Below, one piece after another: positions 42,787 through 50,612 of a stretch of 64,000 bases of DNA. Under the pieces are notes generated by a model. It was given only the letters and a program-made list of their open reading frames with translations. It was not told the DNA's origin and made no database searches. The DNA comes from Actinophytocola sp044466355 (lineage in GTDB: Bacteria > Actinomycetota > Actinomycetes > Mycobacteriales > Pseudonocardiaceae). The position numbers and the translations under genes were made by a program. Position 1 is the first letter of the stretch. Each line of letters starts with the position of its first letter. The stretch covers positions 124,001-188,000 of the forward strand of contig NZ_JBITMQ010000008.1 in NCBI RefSeq assembly GCF_044466355.1, read 5' to 3'.

Positions 42787-44025
42787 TTGAGGCGCGTCAC
42801 TATGGCAGTCGCGGTGGTGACCGCGGCGGCGCTCGGACTCGCCGGCTGCGGCAGCGACTCGGGCAGCGGCGGCGACGGGGAGAACGTCAGCCTGGAGCTG
42901 CTCGTGCCCCTCTACGGCGACAAGACCAAGCCGTACTGGGAGCAGCTGGTCAAGGACTTCGAGGCGGAGAACTCGAACATCGACGTCAAGCTCGAGACCC
43001 AGAGCTGGGACGACATCTACACCGTGCTGGACACCAAGATCCAGAACAACAAGGCGCCCGACATCCTCGAACTCGACGCGGCGGGCCCGGCCTACGGGTC
43101 CGAGGACCTGCTCTACAAGGCCGAGGAGATCGTCTCGCCCGAGACGTACGCCGACATCGAGCCGTCCTTCATCGACAGCGCGAAGATCGACGGCGTCGCC
43201 TACGGCGTGCCCTCGGTGGCCTCGACCCGTGCCCTGTTCTACAACAAGACCCTCTTCCAGCAGGCGGGCATCAGCGCGCCACCGAAGACGTGGGACGAGC
43301 TGCTCGACGCGGCGAAGAAGATCTCCGCGCTCGGCAACGGCGTCTACGGCTACGGCATGCCGCTCGGCTCCGAGGAGGCCCAGGCCGAGACGTCCATCTG
43401 GGCGTACGGCGCGGGCGCGTCCTGGGAGAAGGACGGCAAGATGACGATCGAGACGCCGGAGGCCAAGGAAGCCCTCACGTTCATGCAGCGCATGATCAAG
43501 GAGGGCGCCACCCAGCCGAACCCGGGCGCGACCGACCGCACGCCGCTGCTGGACGTGTTCATCCAGGGCAAGATCGGCATGATCGAGGGCCTGCCGCCCA
43601 TCGTCGGCCAGATCAACGAGAAGAACCCGGACCTCGACTGGGAGATCGCGCCGAGCCCCACCAAGGACGGCCAGCCGGTCACCCTTGGTGTCGCTGACTA
43701 CTTCGTCGGCTTCAACAAGGACGAGGACAAGCAGGACGCGATCGCCAAGTTCCTGGACTTCTTCTACCAGCAGGAGAACTACGTCAAGTTCAACGACAAC
43801 GAGGGCTTCATCCCGGCGACCAAGTCGGGTGCCGAGGCGGCCGCGGCCAAGCCGGAGCTGAAGACGTTCCTCGAGTCCCTGCCGGACGCGAAGTTCTACC
43901 CGGCCACCAACCCGGCGTGGGGCCAGACCTCGGGTGCCTTCAAGTCGGACGTGGGCCAGATCGAGACCAAGTCGGTGGACGAGGTCCTCAAGTCGATCCA
44001 GGCCAAGGCCGACGCCGAGGGCTGA
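42787..44025 (+). CDS. Sugar ABC transporter substrate-binding lipoprotein
   Basis: This 412-residue family-1 solute-binding protein has a signal peptide with lipobox LAGC (Cys21), a Ser/Gly linker and the MalE/DasA-like core 'LVPLYGDKTKPYWEQLVKDFEAENSNIDVKLETQSWDDIYTVLDTKI'. It binds an oligosaccharide or amino sugar outside the membrane. TTG 42787 has CGGAGG six bases upstream; ATG 42802 would lose the basic n-region. It heads the operon with two permeases and an ATPase. A dre-like site upstream suggests N-acetylglucosamine-linked control. Confidence 0.92.
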   Translation: MRRVTMAVAVVTAAALGLAGCGSDSGSGGDGENVSLELLVPLYGDKTKPYWEQLVKDFEAENSNIDVKLETQSWDDIYTVLDTKIQNNKAPDILELDAAGPAYGSEDLLYKAEEIVSPETYADIEPSFIDSAKIDGVAYGVPSVASTRALFYNKTLFQQAGISAPPKTWDELLDAAKKISALGNGVYGYGMPLGSEEAQAETSIWAYGAGASWEKDGKMTIETPEAKEALTFMQRMIKEGATQPNPGATDRTPLLDVFIQGKIGMIEGLPPIVGQINEKNPDLDWEIAPSPTKDGQPVTLGVADYFVGFNKDEDKQDAIAKFLDFFYQQENYVKFNDNEGFIPATKSGAEAAAAKPELKTFLESLPDAKFYPATNPAWGQTSGAFKSDVGQIETKSVDEVLKSIQAKADAEG

Positions 44026-44061
44026 GCGGAAGCTGGGCAGAGGCGTATAACGGTAAGACGG

Positions 44062-44099
44062 CCGGTGCGGGGCCCTGTCTGATCAGGGCCCCGCACCGG
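44062..44099 (+). terminator. Large hairpin between binding-protein and permease genes
   Basis: A perfect 15-bp stem (CCGGTGCGGGGCCCT with AGGGCCCCGCACCGG) has an 8-base loop. It starts 36 bases after the binding-protein stop and ends before the permease ribosome site. No T-run follows. Such structures usually stabilise or partially terminate transcripts so that the binding protein is made in excess. Confidence 0.8.
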
Positions 44100-44118
44100 T
44101 ACCCAGGAGGGTGCTCGG

Positions 44119-45048
44119 GTGGCAACAGCAGGTAACAAGGCTCGTTCGGCGGCGTTGCGGCGGCAGGCTCGCCGGCAGACGACGCTGCAAGCACTGCCGT
44201 GGCTGGCCCCGGCACTGCTCCTGATCGTCGGGGTGGTGATCTTCCCCGTCGGCTACATGATCTACACGTCGTTCCGCGACCTGTCCCGGTTCGGCAAGGA
44301 CCGCGGCTGGGCTGGCGTGGAGAACTACGTCCGCGTGTTCGGCCTCGACCCGCTGCCGACGGTCCTCACCAACACGGTGATCTGGACCGTCGGCGTCGTG
44401 CTGGTGACCGTGGTGATCTCGCTGGGTCTCGCCCAGTTCCTGAACAAGCGCTTCCCCGGCCGCAAAACGTTGCGGATGGTCATCATCGTGCCCTGGGCGG
44501 CGTCGGTCGTGATGACCTCGACGGTCTTCGTGTACGGCCTCGACCCGTTCTACGGGATCATCAACAAGTTCCTCGTCGACATCGGGATCCTCGACGAGCC
44601 GTTCGGGTTCCTCAAGAGCGCGACCTCCGGGTTCCTGTCCGCGATGGCGGTCGCGGTGTTCGTGTCCGTACCGTTCACGACGTTCGTGGTGCTGTCCGGC
44701 CTGCAGACCGTGCCGCACGACGTGCTGGAGGCGGCGTCCATCGACGGCGCGGGCAAGATCCAGACGTACTGGCAGGTGGTGTTCCCGATGCTGCGGCCCG
44801 CGCTCGCGGTCGCCGCGATCATCAACATCATCAACGTGTTCAACTCGCTGCCGATCCTCAAGACCATGACCGGCTCGATCCCCGGCAACGACGCGGACAC
44901 CACGACCACGTTCATGTTCAAGCTCATCCAGAACGACCGGCAGATCGACACGGCGAGCGCGTTGTCGGTGGTCAACTTCCTCGTGATCGTCGTCGTGATC
45001 GGCGTTTACCTCAAGGTGGTCAAGCCAATGCGGGAGGTGTCGGCGTGA
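44119..45048 (+). CDS. Sugar ABC transporter permease (MalF type)
   Basis: This 309-residue inner-membrane protein has six or so helices and the EAA loop 'EAASIDGAGKIQTYWQVVFPMLRP' that docks on the ATPase. GTG 44119 has AGGAGG eight bases upstream. It lies between the binding protein, with a large hairpin in the gap, and the second permease, separated by the 82-bp junction repeat that starts at its own stop codon. Confidence 0.92.
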   Translation: MATAGNKARSAALRRQARRQTTLQALPWLAPALLLIVGVVIFPVGYMIYTSFRDLSRFGKDRGWAGVENYVRVFGLDPLPTVLTNTVIWTVGVVLVTVVISLGLAQFLNKRFPGRKTLRMVIIVPWAASVVMTSTVFVYGLDPFYGIINKFLVDIGILDEPFGFLKSATSGFLSAMAVAVFVSVPFTTFVVLSGLQTVPHDVLEAASIDGAGKIQTYWQVVFPMLRPALAVAAIINIINVFNSLPILKTMTGSIPGNDADTTTTFMFKLIQNDRQIDTASALSVVNFLVIVVVIGVYLKVVKPMREVSA

Positions 45049-45127
45049 GCGGAGCTTGCGGAGCGAACCATCAGAACCAGGGCGACCGCGAGCGGCCGCT
45101 CGGAGCCTGCGAGGAGCGGTCGTGAGC
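45046..45127 (+). repeat. 82-bp permease-junction repeat, copy 2 (sugar permeases)
   Basis: The element begins with the TGA of the first permease and ends at the GTG of the second. It is ungapped and 72/82 identical to 14037-14118. Bases 45092-45101 pair with 45114-45123, burying the start codon. Compared with copy 1, U-A becomes C-G, C-G becomes G-C and C-G becomes U-A at three positions of the stem. Confidence 0.75.
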
Positions 45128-46048
45128 GAGCTTGCGAGCGAACCAATGACGTCGACGCGAGGAGCCGTTCTCGATCCGCCGAGGACCGTCGCCGGTGCGG
45201 GCACGTCGGCCGCACCGCACAGGAAGGAGCCCAAGCGCTGGGGCCTGACGGCCGTCGGCGTGGTCGTCGCGCTGGTGTTCCTCGCCCCGTACCTGATCAT
45301 GCTGACCGGCTCGCTGAAGTCGCGTCAGGAGATCCTGAAGGTGCCGCCGGAGTACCTGCCGACGGATGTGAAGCTCGACAACTTCATCAACATGTGGGGC
45401 ACACCGGAGACGCCGCTGCCGGACAACCTGTTGTCCACGGTGGTGATCTCGCTCGGCGGCACGTTGCTCGCGCTGCTGGCGGCCCTGCCCGCCGCCTACT
45501 ACACCGCGCGGCACAACTTCCGGTTGAAGCTGCCGTTCATGCTGCTCGTGCTGGTCACGCAGATGCTGCAGCCGACCGTGCTGGCGTCCGGCCTGTTCCG
45601 CGAGTTCGTGACGCTGGAGATCAACGACACCTGGCTCGCGATGATCCTCGTGAACGCGGCGTTCAACCTGTCGTTCGCGGTGTGGATCATGCACAGCTTC
45701 TTCGCGACCGTGCCGAAGGAGATCGAGGAGGCGGCCTGGCTGGACGGCTGCTCGCGGACCCAGTCGATGCGGCAGATCATGCTGCCGCTGGTGTGGCCGG
45801 GCATCGTCACCGCGATCATCTTCACGTTCATCGCCTGCTGGAACGAGTTCGCCGCGAGCCTCATCCTGTTGCCCACCGACACCAACCAGCCACTCACCGT
45901 GGCGTTGACCAGGTTCATCGGTCAGTACGAGTCGGCGTGGCAGTACGTCTTCGCCATCTCGCTCATCGGGATCCTGCCCGTCGTCGCGCTGTTCGCGATG
46001 ATTGAGAAGCACCTGGTCTCGGGCCTCACCGCGGGCGGAGTGAAGTAG
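45122..46048 (+). CDS. Sugar ABC transporter permease (MalG type)
   Basis: This 308-residue (from GTG 45122) inner-membrane permease has six predicted helices and the EAA loop 'EEAAWLDGCSRTQSMRQIMLPLVWPGI'. An alternative ATG 45146 removes eight residues, which are encoded by a further short copy of the junction motif (GTGAGCGAGCTTGCGAGCGA). The gene is bracketed by the junction repeat at its start and an inverted partial copy just after its stop. Confidence 0.92.
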   Translation: MSELASEPMTSTRGAVLDPPRTVAGAGTSAAPHRKEPKRWGLTAVGVVVALVFLAPYLIMLTGSLKSRQEILKVPPEYLPTDVKLDNFINMWGTPETPLPDNLLSTVVISLGGTLLALLAALPAAYYTARHNFRLKLPFMLLVLVTQMLQPTVLASGLFREFVTLEINDTWLAMILVNAAFNLSFAVWIMHSFFATVPKEIEEAAWLDGCSRTQSMRQIMLPLVWPGIVTAIIFTFIACWNEFAASLILLPTDTNQPLTVALTRFIGQYESAWQYVFAISLIGILPVVALFAMIEKHLVSGLTAGGVK

Positions 46049-46050
46049 CC

Positions 46051-46077
46051 GATGTTCGCTCCGCAGGCTCCGCTCAG
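46051..46077 (-). repeat. Inverted partial copy of the junction repeat
   Basis: Read on the minus strand, it matches the first 21 bases of the element (TGAGCGGAGC and GCGGAGCGAA with one difference between them). It begins 3 bases after the second permease stop. On the operon mRNA it could pair with the sense copy at 45047-45068. Confidence 0.6.
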
Positions 46078-46203
46078 CGAATTCGTGATTCTGAATCGTG
46101 GTATTCAGTTGTTTGTTGCTCTAGATTGTGCTCGCGCGCCGGTTTCGTACCGGGCCGCGACGATGAGGTGCGGTCTTGCGACCGGCGGATGGAAAGGATC
46201 ACC

Positions 46204-47322
46204 ATGGCGACAGTGACCTTCGACGGCGCGAGCCGTTACTACGCGGGCACCGACCGGCCCGCGGTCGACCAGCTCAACCTCGAGGTGGAGGACGGCGAGT
46301 TCCTCGTGCTGGTCGGTCCGTCCGGCTGTGGCAAGTCCACCACCCTGCGCATGCTTGCGGGCCTCGAAGGCGTCGACGAGGGCGCGATCCGCATCGGCGA
46401 GCGCGAGGTCACCGACCTCCCGCCGAAGGACCGGGACATCGCGATGGTGTTCCAGAACTACGCGCTCTACCCGCACATGACGGTGGCGGACAACATCGGC
46501 TTCCACCTCAAGATCAAGAAGATGCCGAAGGCGGAGCGGGCCGAGCGTGTGCTCGAGGCCGCGAAGCTGCTGGACCTGGAGCCGTACCTGGACCGCAAGC
46601 CGGCCAAGCTCTCCGGTGGTCAGCGCCAGCGCGTGGCCATGGGCCGCGCGATCGTGCGCCGTCCGCAGGTGTTCTGCATGGACGAGCCGCTGTCGAACCT
46701 CGACGCGAAGCTGCGTGTGCAGACCCGTACCCAGATCGCGTCGCTGCAGCGGCGGCTCGGCGTCACCACCATCTACGTGACGCACGACCAGATCGAGGCC
46801 ATGACCATGGGTGACCGCGTGGCGGTGCTCAAGGACGGCATCCTGCAGCAGTGCGACACCCCGATGGGTCTGTTCGGCAAGCCGAAGAACCTGTTCGTCG
46901 CGGGCTTCATCGGTTCGCCCGCCATGAACCTGATCCCGGCCACCGTGAACGGTGAGGGTGCGGTCATCGGCGGCCAGGCCATCGAGCTGACCCCGGCCCA
47001 GAAGTCCGCGCTGACCGGCTCGAAGGTCGTCGTCGGCATCCGGCCCGAGGGCTGGCTGCTGAAGCCGGCGGGCGAGGGCGTCTCCGCCACGATCGAGGTC
47101 ATCGAGGAGCTGGGTTCCGAGCAGTTCCTGTACTGCTCGACGAGCGCGCCGCAGCTGGCCACGGACGAGGGCGGTGCCGAGGAGTCCGCCGCGCCGCCGC
47201 CGATCACCGTCCGCGCGGAGGGCATGTCGAACTTCCAGCGCGGCGAGAAGGTCGGCCTGGTGCCGCAGCCGGGTGCGGTGCACCTGTTCGACGCCGACAC
47301 CGGTGACCGCCTGCCCGACTGA
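46204..47322 (+). CDS. Sugar ABC transporter ATPase (MsiK/UgpC/MalK type)
   Basis: This 372-residue ATPase has Walker A GPSGCGKST, Q-loop 'VFQNYALYPHMTVADNIGF', signature LSGGQRQRVAMGRA, Walker B 'VFCMDEPLSNLDAKLR' and the H-loop 'YVTHDQ'. A C-terminal MalK-like TOBE domain follows (from about 240). MsiK-type ATPases in actinomycetes serve several sugar transporters. ATG 46204 follows AAAGGATCACC. It has its own 155-bp upstream gap (a TAGATT -10-like box near 46123), so it may be transcribed separately, and a strong terminator follows. Confidence 0.93.
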   Translation: MATVTFDGASRYYAGTDRPAVDQLNLEVEDGEFLVLVGPSGCGKSTTLRMLAGLEGVDEGAIRIGEREVTDLPPKDRDIAMVFQNYALYPHMTVADNIGFHLKIKKMPKAERAERVLEAAKLLDLEPYLDRKPAKLSGGQRQRVAMGRAIVRRPQVFCMDEPLSNLDAKLRVQTRTQIASLQRRLGVTTIYVTHDQIEAMTMGDRVAVLKDGILQQCDTPMGLFGKPKNLFVAGFIGSPAMNLIPATVNGEGAVIGGQAIELTPAQKSALTGSKVVVGIRPEGWLLKPAGEGVSATIEVIEELGSEQFLYCSTSAPQLATDEGGAEESAAPPPITVRAEGMSNFQRGEKVGLVPQPGAVHLFDADTGDRLPD

Positions 47323-47335
47323 TTCCTTGTGCGAG

Positions 47336-47369
47336 AGCCCGGGGCCACCTGGTGGTCCCGGGCTTTTTG
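47336..47369 (+). terminator. Intrinsic terminator after the MsiK-type gene
   Basis: A 13-14 bp stem (arm AGCCCGGGGCCACC, one G-T pair) with a minimal loop is followed by TTTTT. It is the clearest classical terminator in the window. Confidence 0.9.
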
Positions 47370-47383
47370 CTGCCCGGGACCAT

Positions 47384-47410
47384 GTGCGTGATTGTGCGTG
47401 AAGGTAGGAT
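47384..47410 (+). promoter_or_regulatory. Direct GTGCGTGA repeats and -10 before the SIS gene
   Basis: GTGCGTGA occurs at 47384 and again at 47394, exactly one helical turn apart, followed by a TAGGAT -10 at 47405-47410. The repeats replace the -35 region. The same half-site appears in the operator before the GH109 gene. Confidence 0.5.
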
Positions 47411-47445
47411 GAAACAAGCAGTATCGCGCAGAAGGGGATTGGGTC

Positions 47446-48309
47446 ATGACGTACCTGCGGGACGAGATCGCCAGCCAGCCGTCGGTGTGGGAGCGCGCAC
47501 TGGAGGTGTCCGCCGACGCGCTGCCCGCCGCCGGTGAGCGGGTGGCGGTGATCGGCTGCGGGACGTCGTACTACATGGCGCAGGCGTACGCGGCGCTGCG
47601 CGAGGCGGCGGGCCACGGCGAGACCGACGCGTTCGCGGCATCGGAGTTCCCGGCGAGTAGGCGCTACGACCGCGTGCTGGCGCTGACGAGGTCCGGCACG
47701 ACGACCGAGGTGCTGGCCGCGCTGGCGAACACGGCGGTGCCGTCCGTCGCGGTGACGGCCGACCCGGCGACTCCGATCTCGTCCGCGGCCGACGCCGTGG
47801 TCGCGCTGGAGTTCGCCGACGAGAAGTCGGTGGTGCAGACGAGGTTCGCCACGTCGGCGCTGGTGCTGCTGCGCGCGTCGGTGGGGGAGCGGCTGGCCGG
47901 ACTGCCCGCCGCCGCGACCGAGGAGCTGGCGACCCCGCTGCCGTCGGAGCTGCTCGACGCGGAGCAGTGGACGTTCCTGGGGACGGGGTGGACGATCGGC
48001 CTGGCCAACGAGGCGGCGCTGAAGCTGCGCGAGGCCACGCAGTCGTGGACCGAGTCGTACTACGCGATGGAGTACCGCCACGGCCCGATCTCGATCGCCG
48101 CGCCCGGCCGGGTGGTGTGGGTGTTCGGGACGGCGCCCGCCGGGCTGGTCGACGAGGTGCGCCGGACCGGTGCGCACGTCGAGCTGTTCGACGGTGATCC
48201 GCTGGTGTCGCTGGTCCGTGCCCACCGGGTGGCCGACGCTGTCGCGGAAGCGCGCGGGCTGGACCCGGACCGGCCGCGCAACCTGGACCGGTCAGTCATC
48301 CTCGGCTAG
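47446..48309 (+). CDS. SIS-domain sugar isomerase/deaminase
   Basis: This 287-residue tandem SIS protein is of the GlmS-C-terminal/AgaS/NagB-II kind: 'YLRDEIASQPSVWERALE', 'VIGCGTSYYMAQAYAAL', 'LALTRSGTTTEVLAAL', then the second SIS half 'FLGTGWTIGLANEAALKLREATQSWTESYYAMEYRHGPI'. It probably deaminates or isomerises an amino-sugar phosphate in the cytosol. ATG 47446 follows GAAGGGGATT. The neighbours (sugar ABC genes, GH109) support amino-sugar catabolism; no kinase or NagA is adjacent. Confidence 0.85.
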   Translation: MTYLRDEIASQPSVWERALEVSADALPAAGERVAVIGCGTSYYMAQAYAALREAAGHGETDAFAASEFPASRRYDRVLALTRSGTTTEVLAALANTAVPSVAVTADPATPISSAADAVVALEFADEKSVVQTRFATSALVLLRASVGERLAGLPAAATEELATPLPSELLDAEQWTFLGTGWTIGLANEAALKLREATQSWTESYYAMEYRHGPISIAAPGRVVWVFGTAPAGLVDEVRRTGAHVELFDGDPLVSLVRAHRVADAVAEARGLDPDRPRNLDRSVILG

Positions 48310-48537
48310 CTCCGCCGCGCGCAGATCGAGCAGCGTGACGCTCGCGGGCAGGCTGGGGCGCGGGGTGACGTGGTCGCGGAGTGCGGCAATCGCCTGGATG
48401 TGCTTCTTCCCGCGCAGCAGCGCGTCGAACTCGGCTCGTCCGGACGCCGACAGGGCTTCCCAGGCGGATCGTGCCTCGCAGGTGGCGCACAGCTCCCGGC
48501 GGAGCGGGCCGGTCCCGCCGCAGTTCGCGCACGTCAT
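48292..48537 (-). CDS. Small zinc-ribbon protein
   Basis: This 81-residue protein begins MTCANCGGTG...LCATC, a four-cysteine zinc ribbon (Cys3, Cys6, Cys17, Cys20), followed by a helical region ('AWEALSASGRAEFDALLRGKKHIQAIAALRDHV'). It has no known function. ATG 48537 is preferred because the zinc ribbon starts there. Its 3' end overlaps the convergent SIS gene by 18 bp. Confidence 0.72.
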   Translation of the reverse strand: MTCANCGGTGPLRRELCATCEARSAWEALSASGRAEFDALLRGKKHIQAIAALRDHVTPRPSLPASVTLLDLRAAELAEDD

Positions 48538-48619
48538 GGGCCCAGTCTGACCAGGTGCGCGATCGAATTTTCCGACTACCCCGATTGGCCGTAGCTTTCC
48601 CACGAGCTTCTGTGTGATA

Positions 48620-48647
48620 GTGCTTGAAAGCGCGCGGTTTCACGCAC
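48620..48647. promoter_or_regulatory. 28-bp operator-like palindrome before GH109
   Basis: GTGCTTGAAA and TTTCACGCAC (the complement of GTGCGTGAAA) are 8 bases apart, with 9 of 10 arm positions matching. It sits next to a GATAGT -10-like box (48616-48621) and 21 bases before the ATG, as a repressor site would. The half-site recurs before the SIS gene. Confidence 0.6.
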
Positions 48648-48667
48648 GAGAGATCGGGGATCTTGCA

Positions 48668-50035
48668 ATGGGTGAGCAGTCGGGCATCTCACGCAGGTCG
48701 ATGTTGCGTGGAGCGGCCATCGCGGGTGTCGGACTCGCGGCCACCACCGGTGGCGTGGCCGACGCGGACACCGCCGCCGCTCCCGCCGCGCGTGGCAAGT
48801 CGATGATCGGGGTCCCGTTCGAGGGGTTCGCCAACCCGCGGTTCGGAATCATCGGGCTGGGCAACCGCGGTGGCGGGATGCTGCCGCTGCTGCTGGCCGT
48901 ACCCGGAGCGAAGGTGACCGCGCTCTGCGACATCCGGCCCGAGTTCGCCGCCGCCGCGGCCAAGGTGGTCACCGACGCGGGGCAGCCCGCTCCCGCCGTG
49001 TACACCGGCGGCGACGAGGACTTCCGCAACATGGTCGAACGCGACGACGTGGACTTCGTGTACGTCGCGACGCCGTGGGAGTGGCACACGCCGATGGCGC
49101 TCGCCGCCATGCGGGCCGGCAAGCACGTGGGCGTCGAGTGCCCCATCGGGCTGACGCTGAAGGACCTGTGGGATCTCGTCGACACGTCAGAGCGGACGCG
49201 ACGGCACTGCGTCCAACTGGAGAACTGCTGCTACGGGCGGAACGAGCTGCGCGCGCTGCGCATGGCGCACGAAGGCCTCTTCGGCGAGCTGCTCCACGGC
49301 TCCGGCGCCTACCTGCACGACCTGCGCGAACTGCTGTTCTCGAAGACGTACTACGAGGACCAGTGGCGCAGGAAGTTCCACACCACGACCAACGGCGACC
49401 TGTACCCCACCCACGGCCTCGGCCCGGTCGCCGCGTACATGGACCTGAACCGCGGTGACCGGTTCGTGCGGATGACCTCCATGAGCACGCCTGCCCTGGG
49501 CCTGGCCGAGTACCGCGCCGCGCACATGCCGGCCGGTGACCCGACGTGGCAGGAGACCTACGTCAACGGCGACGTCACGATGAGCCTGATCCAGACCGCG
49601 CGCGGGCGCGTGATCCACATCGTGCACGGTGTGTCGAACCCGCACCCGTACTCGCGGCTCAACCACCTCGCCGGCACCAAGGGCGTGTTCGAGGACTACC
49701 CGCCGCGGATCTACCTCGAGCCCGCGCAGTCGAACGACCAGTGGGGTTCCTTCGACGAGTACGCCACCTACGACCACTGGCTGTGGACCGACGTCGGCCC
49801 CGGCCCCGGCGGGCACGGTGGCATGGACTACATCATGCTGTGGCGCCTCGTGCAGACGCTCCAGCTGGGACTGCCGCCGGACATCGACGTGTACGACTCC
49901 GCCGCGTGGAACGCGCCGTACCCGCTGTCGGTGCTGTCGGTGAAGGGCAAGGGCGCGTCCGTCGAGTTCCCCGACTTCACCCGCGGCCGCTGGCAGACCC
50001 CGCACCCGGGCACCGACTCGGAAAAGCCTGCCTAG
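48668..50035 (+). CDS. Tat-exported Gfo/Idh/MocA protein, GH109 alpha-N-acetylgalactosaminidase-like
   Basis: This 455-residue protein has a twin-arginine signal (SRRSMLRGAAIAG) and a Rossmann fold with 'FGIIGLGNRGGGMLP'. The GH109-type body includes 'YVATPWEWHTPMALAAMRAGKHVGVECPIGLTLKDLWDLV', 'RRHCVQLENCCYG' and 'GDLYPTHGLGPVAAYMDLNRGDRF'. GH109 enzymes use bound NAD to cleave alpha-GalNAc links. It would act outside the membrane and feed the nearby sugar transporter. The stop TAG (50033-50035) lies inside the four-base overlap CTAG with the convergent CGNR gene. Confidence 0.88.
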   Translation: MGEQSGISRRSMLRGAAIAGVGLAATTGGVADADTAAAPAARGKSMIGVPFEGFANPRFGIIGLGNRGGGMLPLLLAVPGAKVTALCDIRPEFAAAAAKVVTDAGQPAPAVYTGGDEDFRNMVERDDVDFVYVATPWEWHTPMALAAMRAGKHVGVECPIGLTLKDLWDLVDTSERTRRHCVQLENCCYGRNELRALRMAHEGLFGELLHGSGAYLHDLRELLFSKTYYEDQWRRKFHTTTNGDLYPTHGLGPVAAYMDLNRGDRFVRMTSMSTPALGLAEYRAAHMPAGDPTWQETYVNGDVTMSLIQTARGRVIHIVHGVSNPHPYSRLNHLAGTKGVFEDYPPRIYLEPAQSNDQWGSFDEYATYDHWLWTDVGPGPGGHGGMDYIMLWRLVQTLQLGLPPDIDVYDSAAWNAPYPLSVLSVKGKGASVEFPDFTRGRWQTPHPGTDSEKPA

Positions 50036-50553
50036 GTTCGCTTGCGGGAGCGGAACGCCGCGACGTGCACGCGGTTCGCGCAGCGCGGTGAGCAGAACCG
50101 CTTGGCGCGGTTGGTCGACGTGTCGAGGTAGTAGTTGTCGCAGTCCGCGGCGGCGCAGTGGCCCCAGCGGTTGAGTCCATGGTGGACGATGCCGTGCGCG
50201 ATGCCCCACGCCGCCGCGGCCGCCACCTCCGTCGCGGGCGACGCGTCCGGGTCGGCCATGTGGATGTGCCAGTTCGGCTCGGCCGAGTGGCCCGCCGACA
50301 GTCGTGGGCCCGGTGCGTGCGTGGCCAGTAGTGCGTTGACCTCCTTGAGCACGCCGTCGTTGTCGCCAGCGACGGCGTGTGCCAGCGTCCTGCGCAGGCC
50401 CTCGGCGACCGGACGCAGCGCGGCCAGGTCGGACTCGCCCGCGCGCGTGGACCACCACGGCTCCTCGTGCAGTGCCGCACGCAGGTCCGCCACGTCGTCG
50501 AGTGTGGCGTTCGTCAACCTCAGCGCCACATCCAGGTAATCGGCGTTGTCCAT
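50032..50553 (-). CDS. CGNR zinc-finger protein (ABATE domain)
   Basis: This 173-residue protein has an ABATE-type N-domain ('LDVALRLTNATLDDVADLRAALHEE') and a C-terminal CGNR zinc finger: 'WGHCAAADCDNYYLDTSTNRAKRFCSPRCANRVHVAAFRSRK'. It is a putative stress-linked transcription regulator of unknown target. It is divergent from the MATE transporter across about 60 bp, so it may control it. Confidence 0.88.
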   Translation of the reverse strand: MDNADYLDVALRLTNATLDDVADLRAALHEEPWWSTRAGESDLAALRPVAEGLRRTLAHAVAGDNDGVLKEVNALLATHAPGPRLSAGHSAEPNWHIHMADPDASPATEVAAAAAWGIAHGIVHHGLNRWGHCAAADCDNYYLDTSTNRAKRFCSPRCANRVHVAAFRSRKRT

Positions 50554-50612
50554 TCCTGGTCCTTACAGCTACCGTCAGGGGCGAAAGTGTGGTGCACACC
50601 TTACGGGAGTTT

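Noticed and set aside
46080..46130. A TGGTATTCAG stretch before the MsiK-type gene, considered as a second dre site
   Set aside because: Only the left TGGT arm matches; the ACCA arm is absent.
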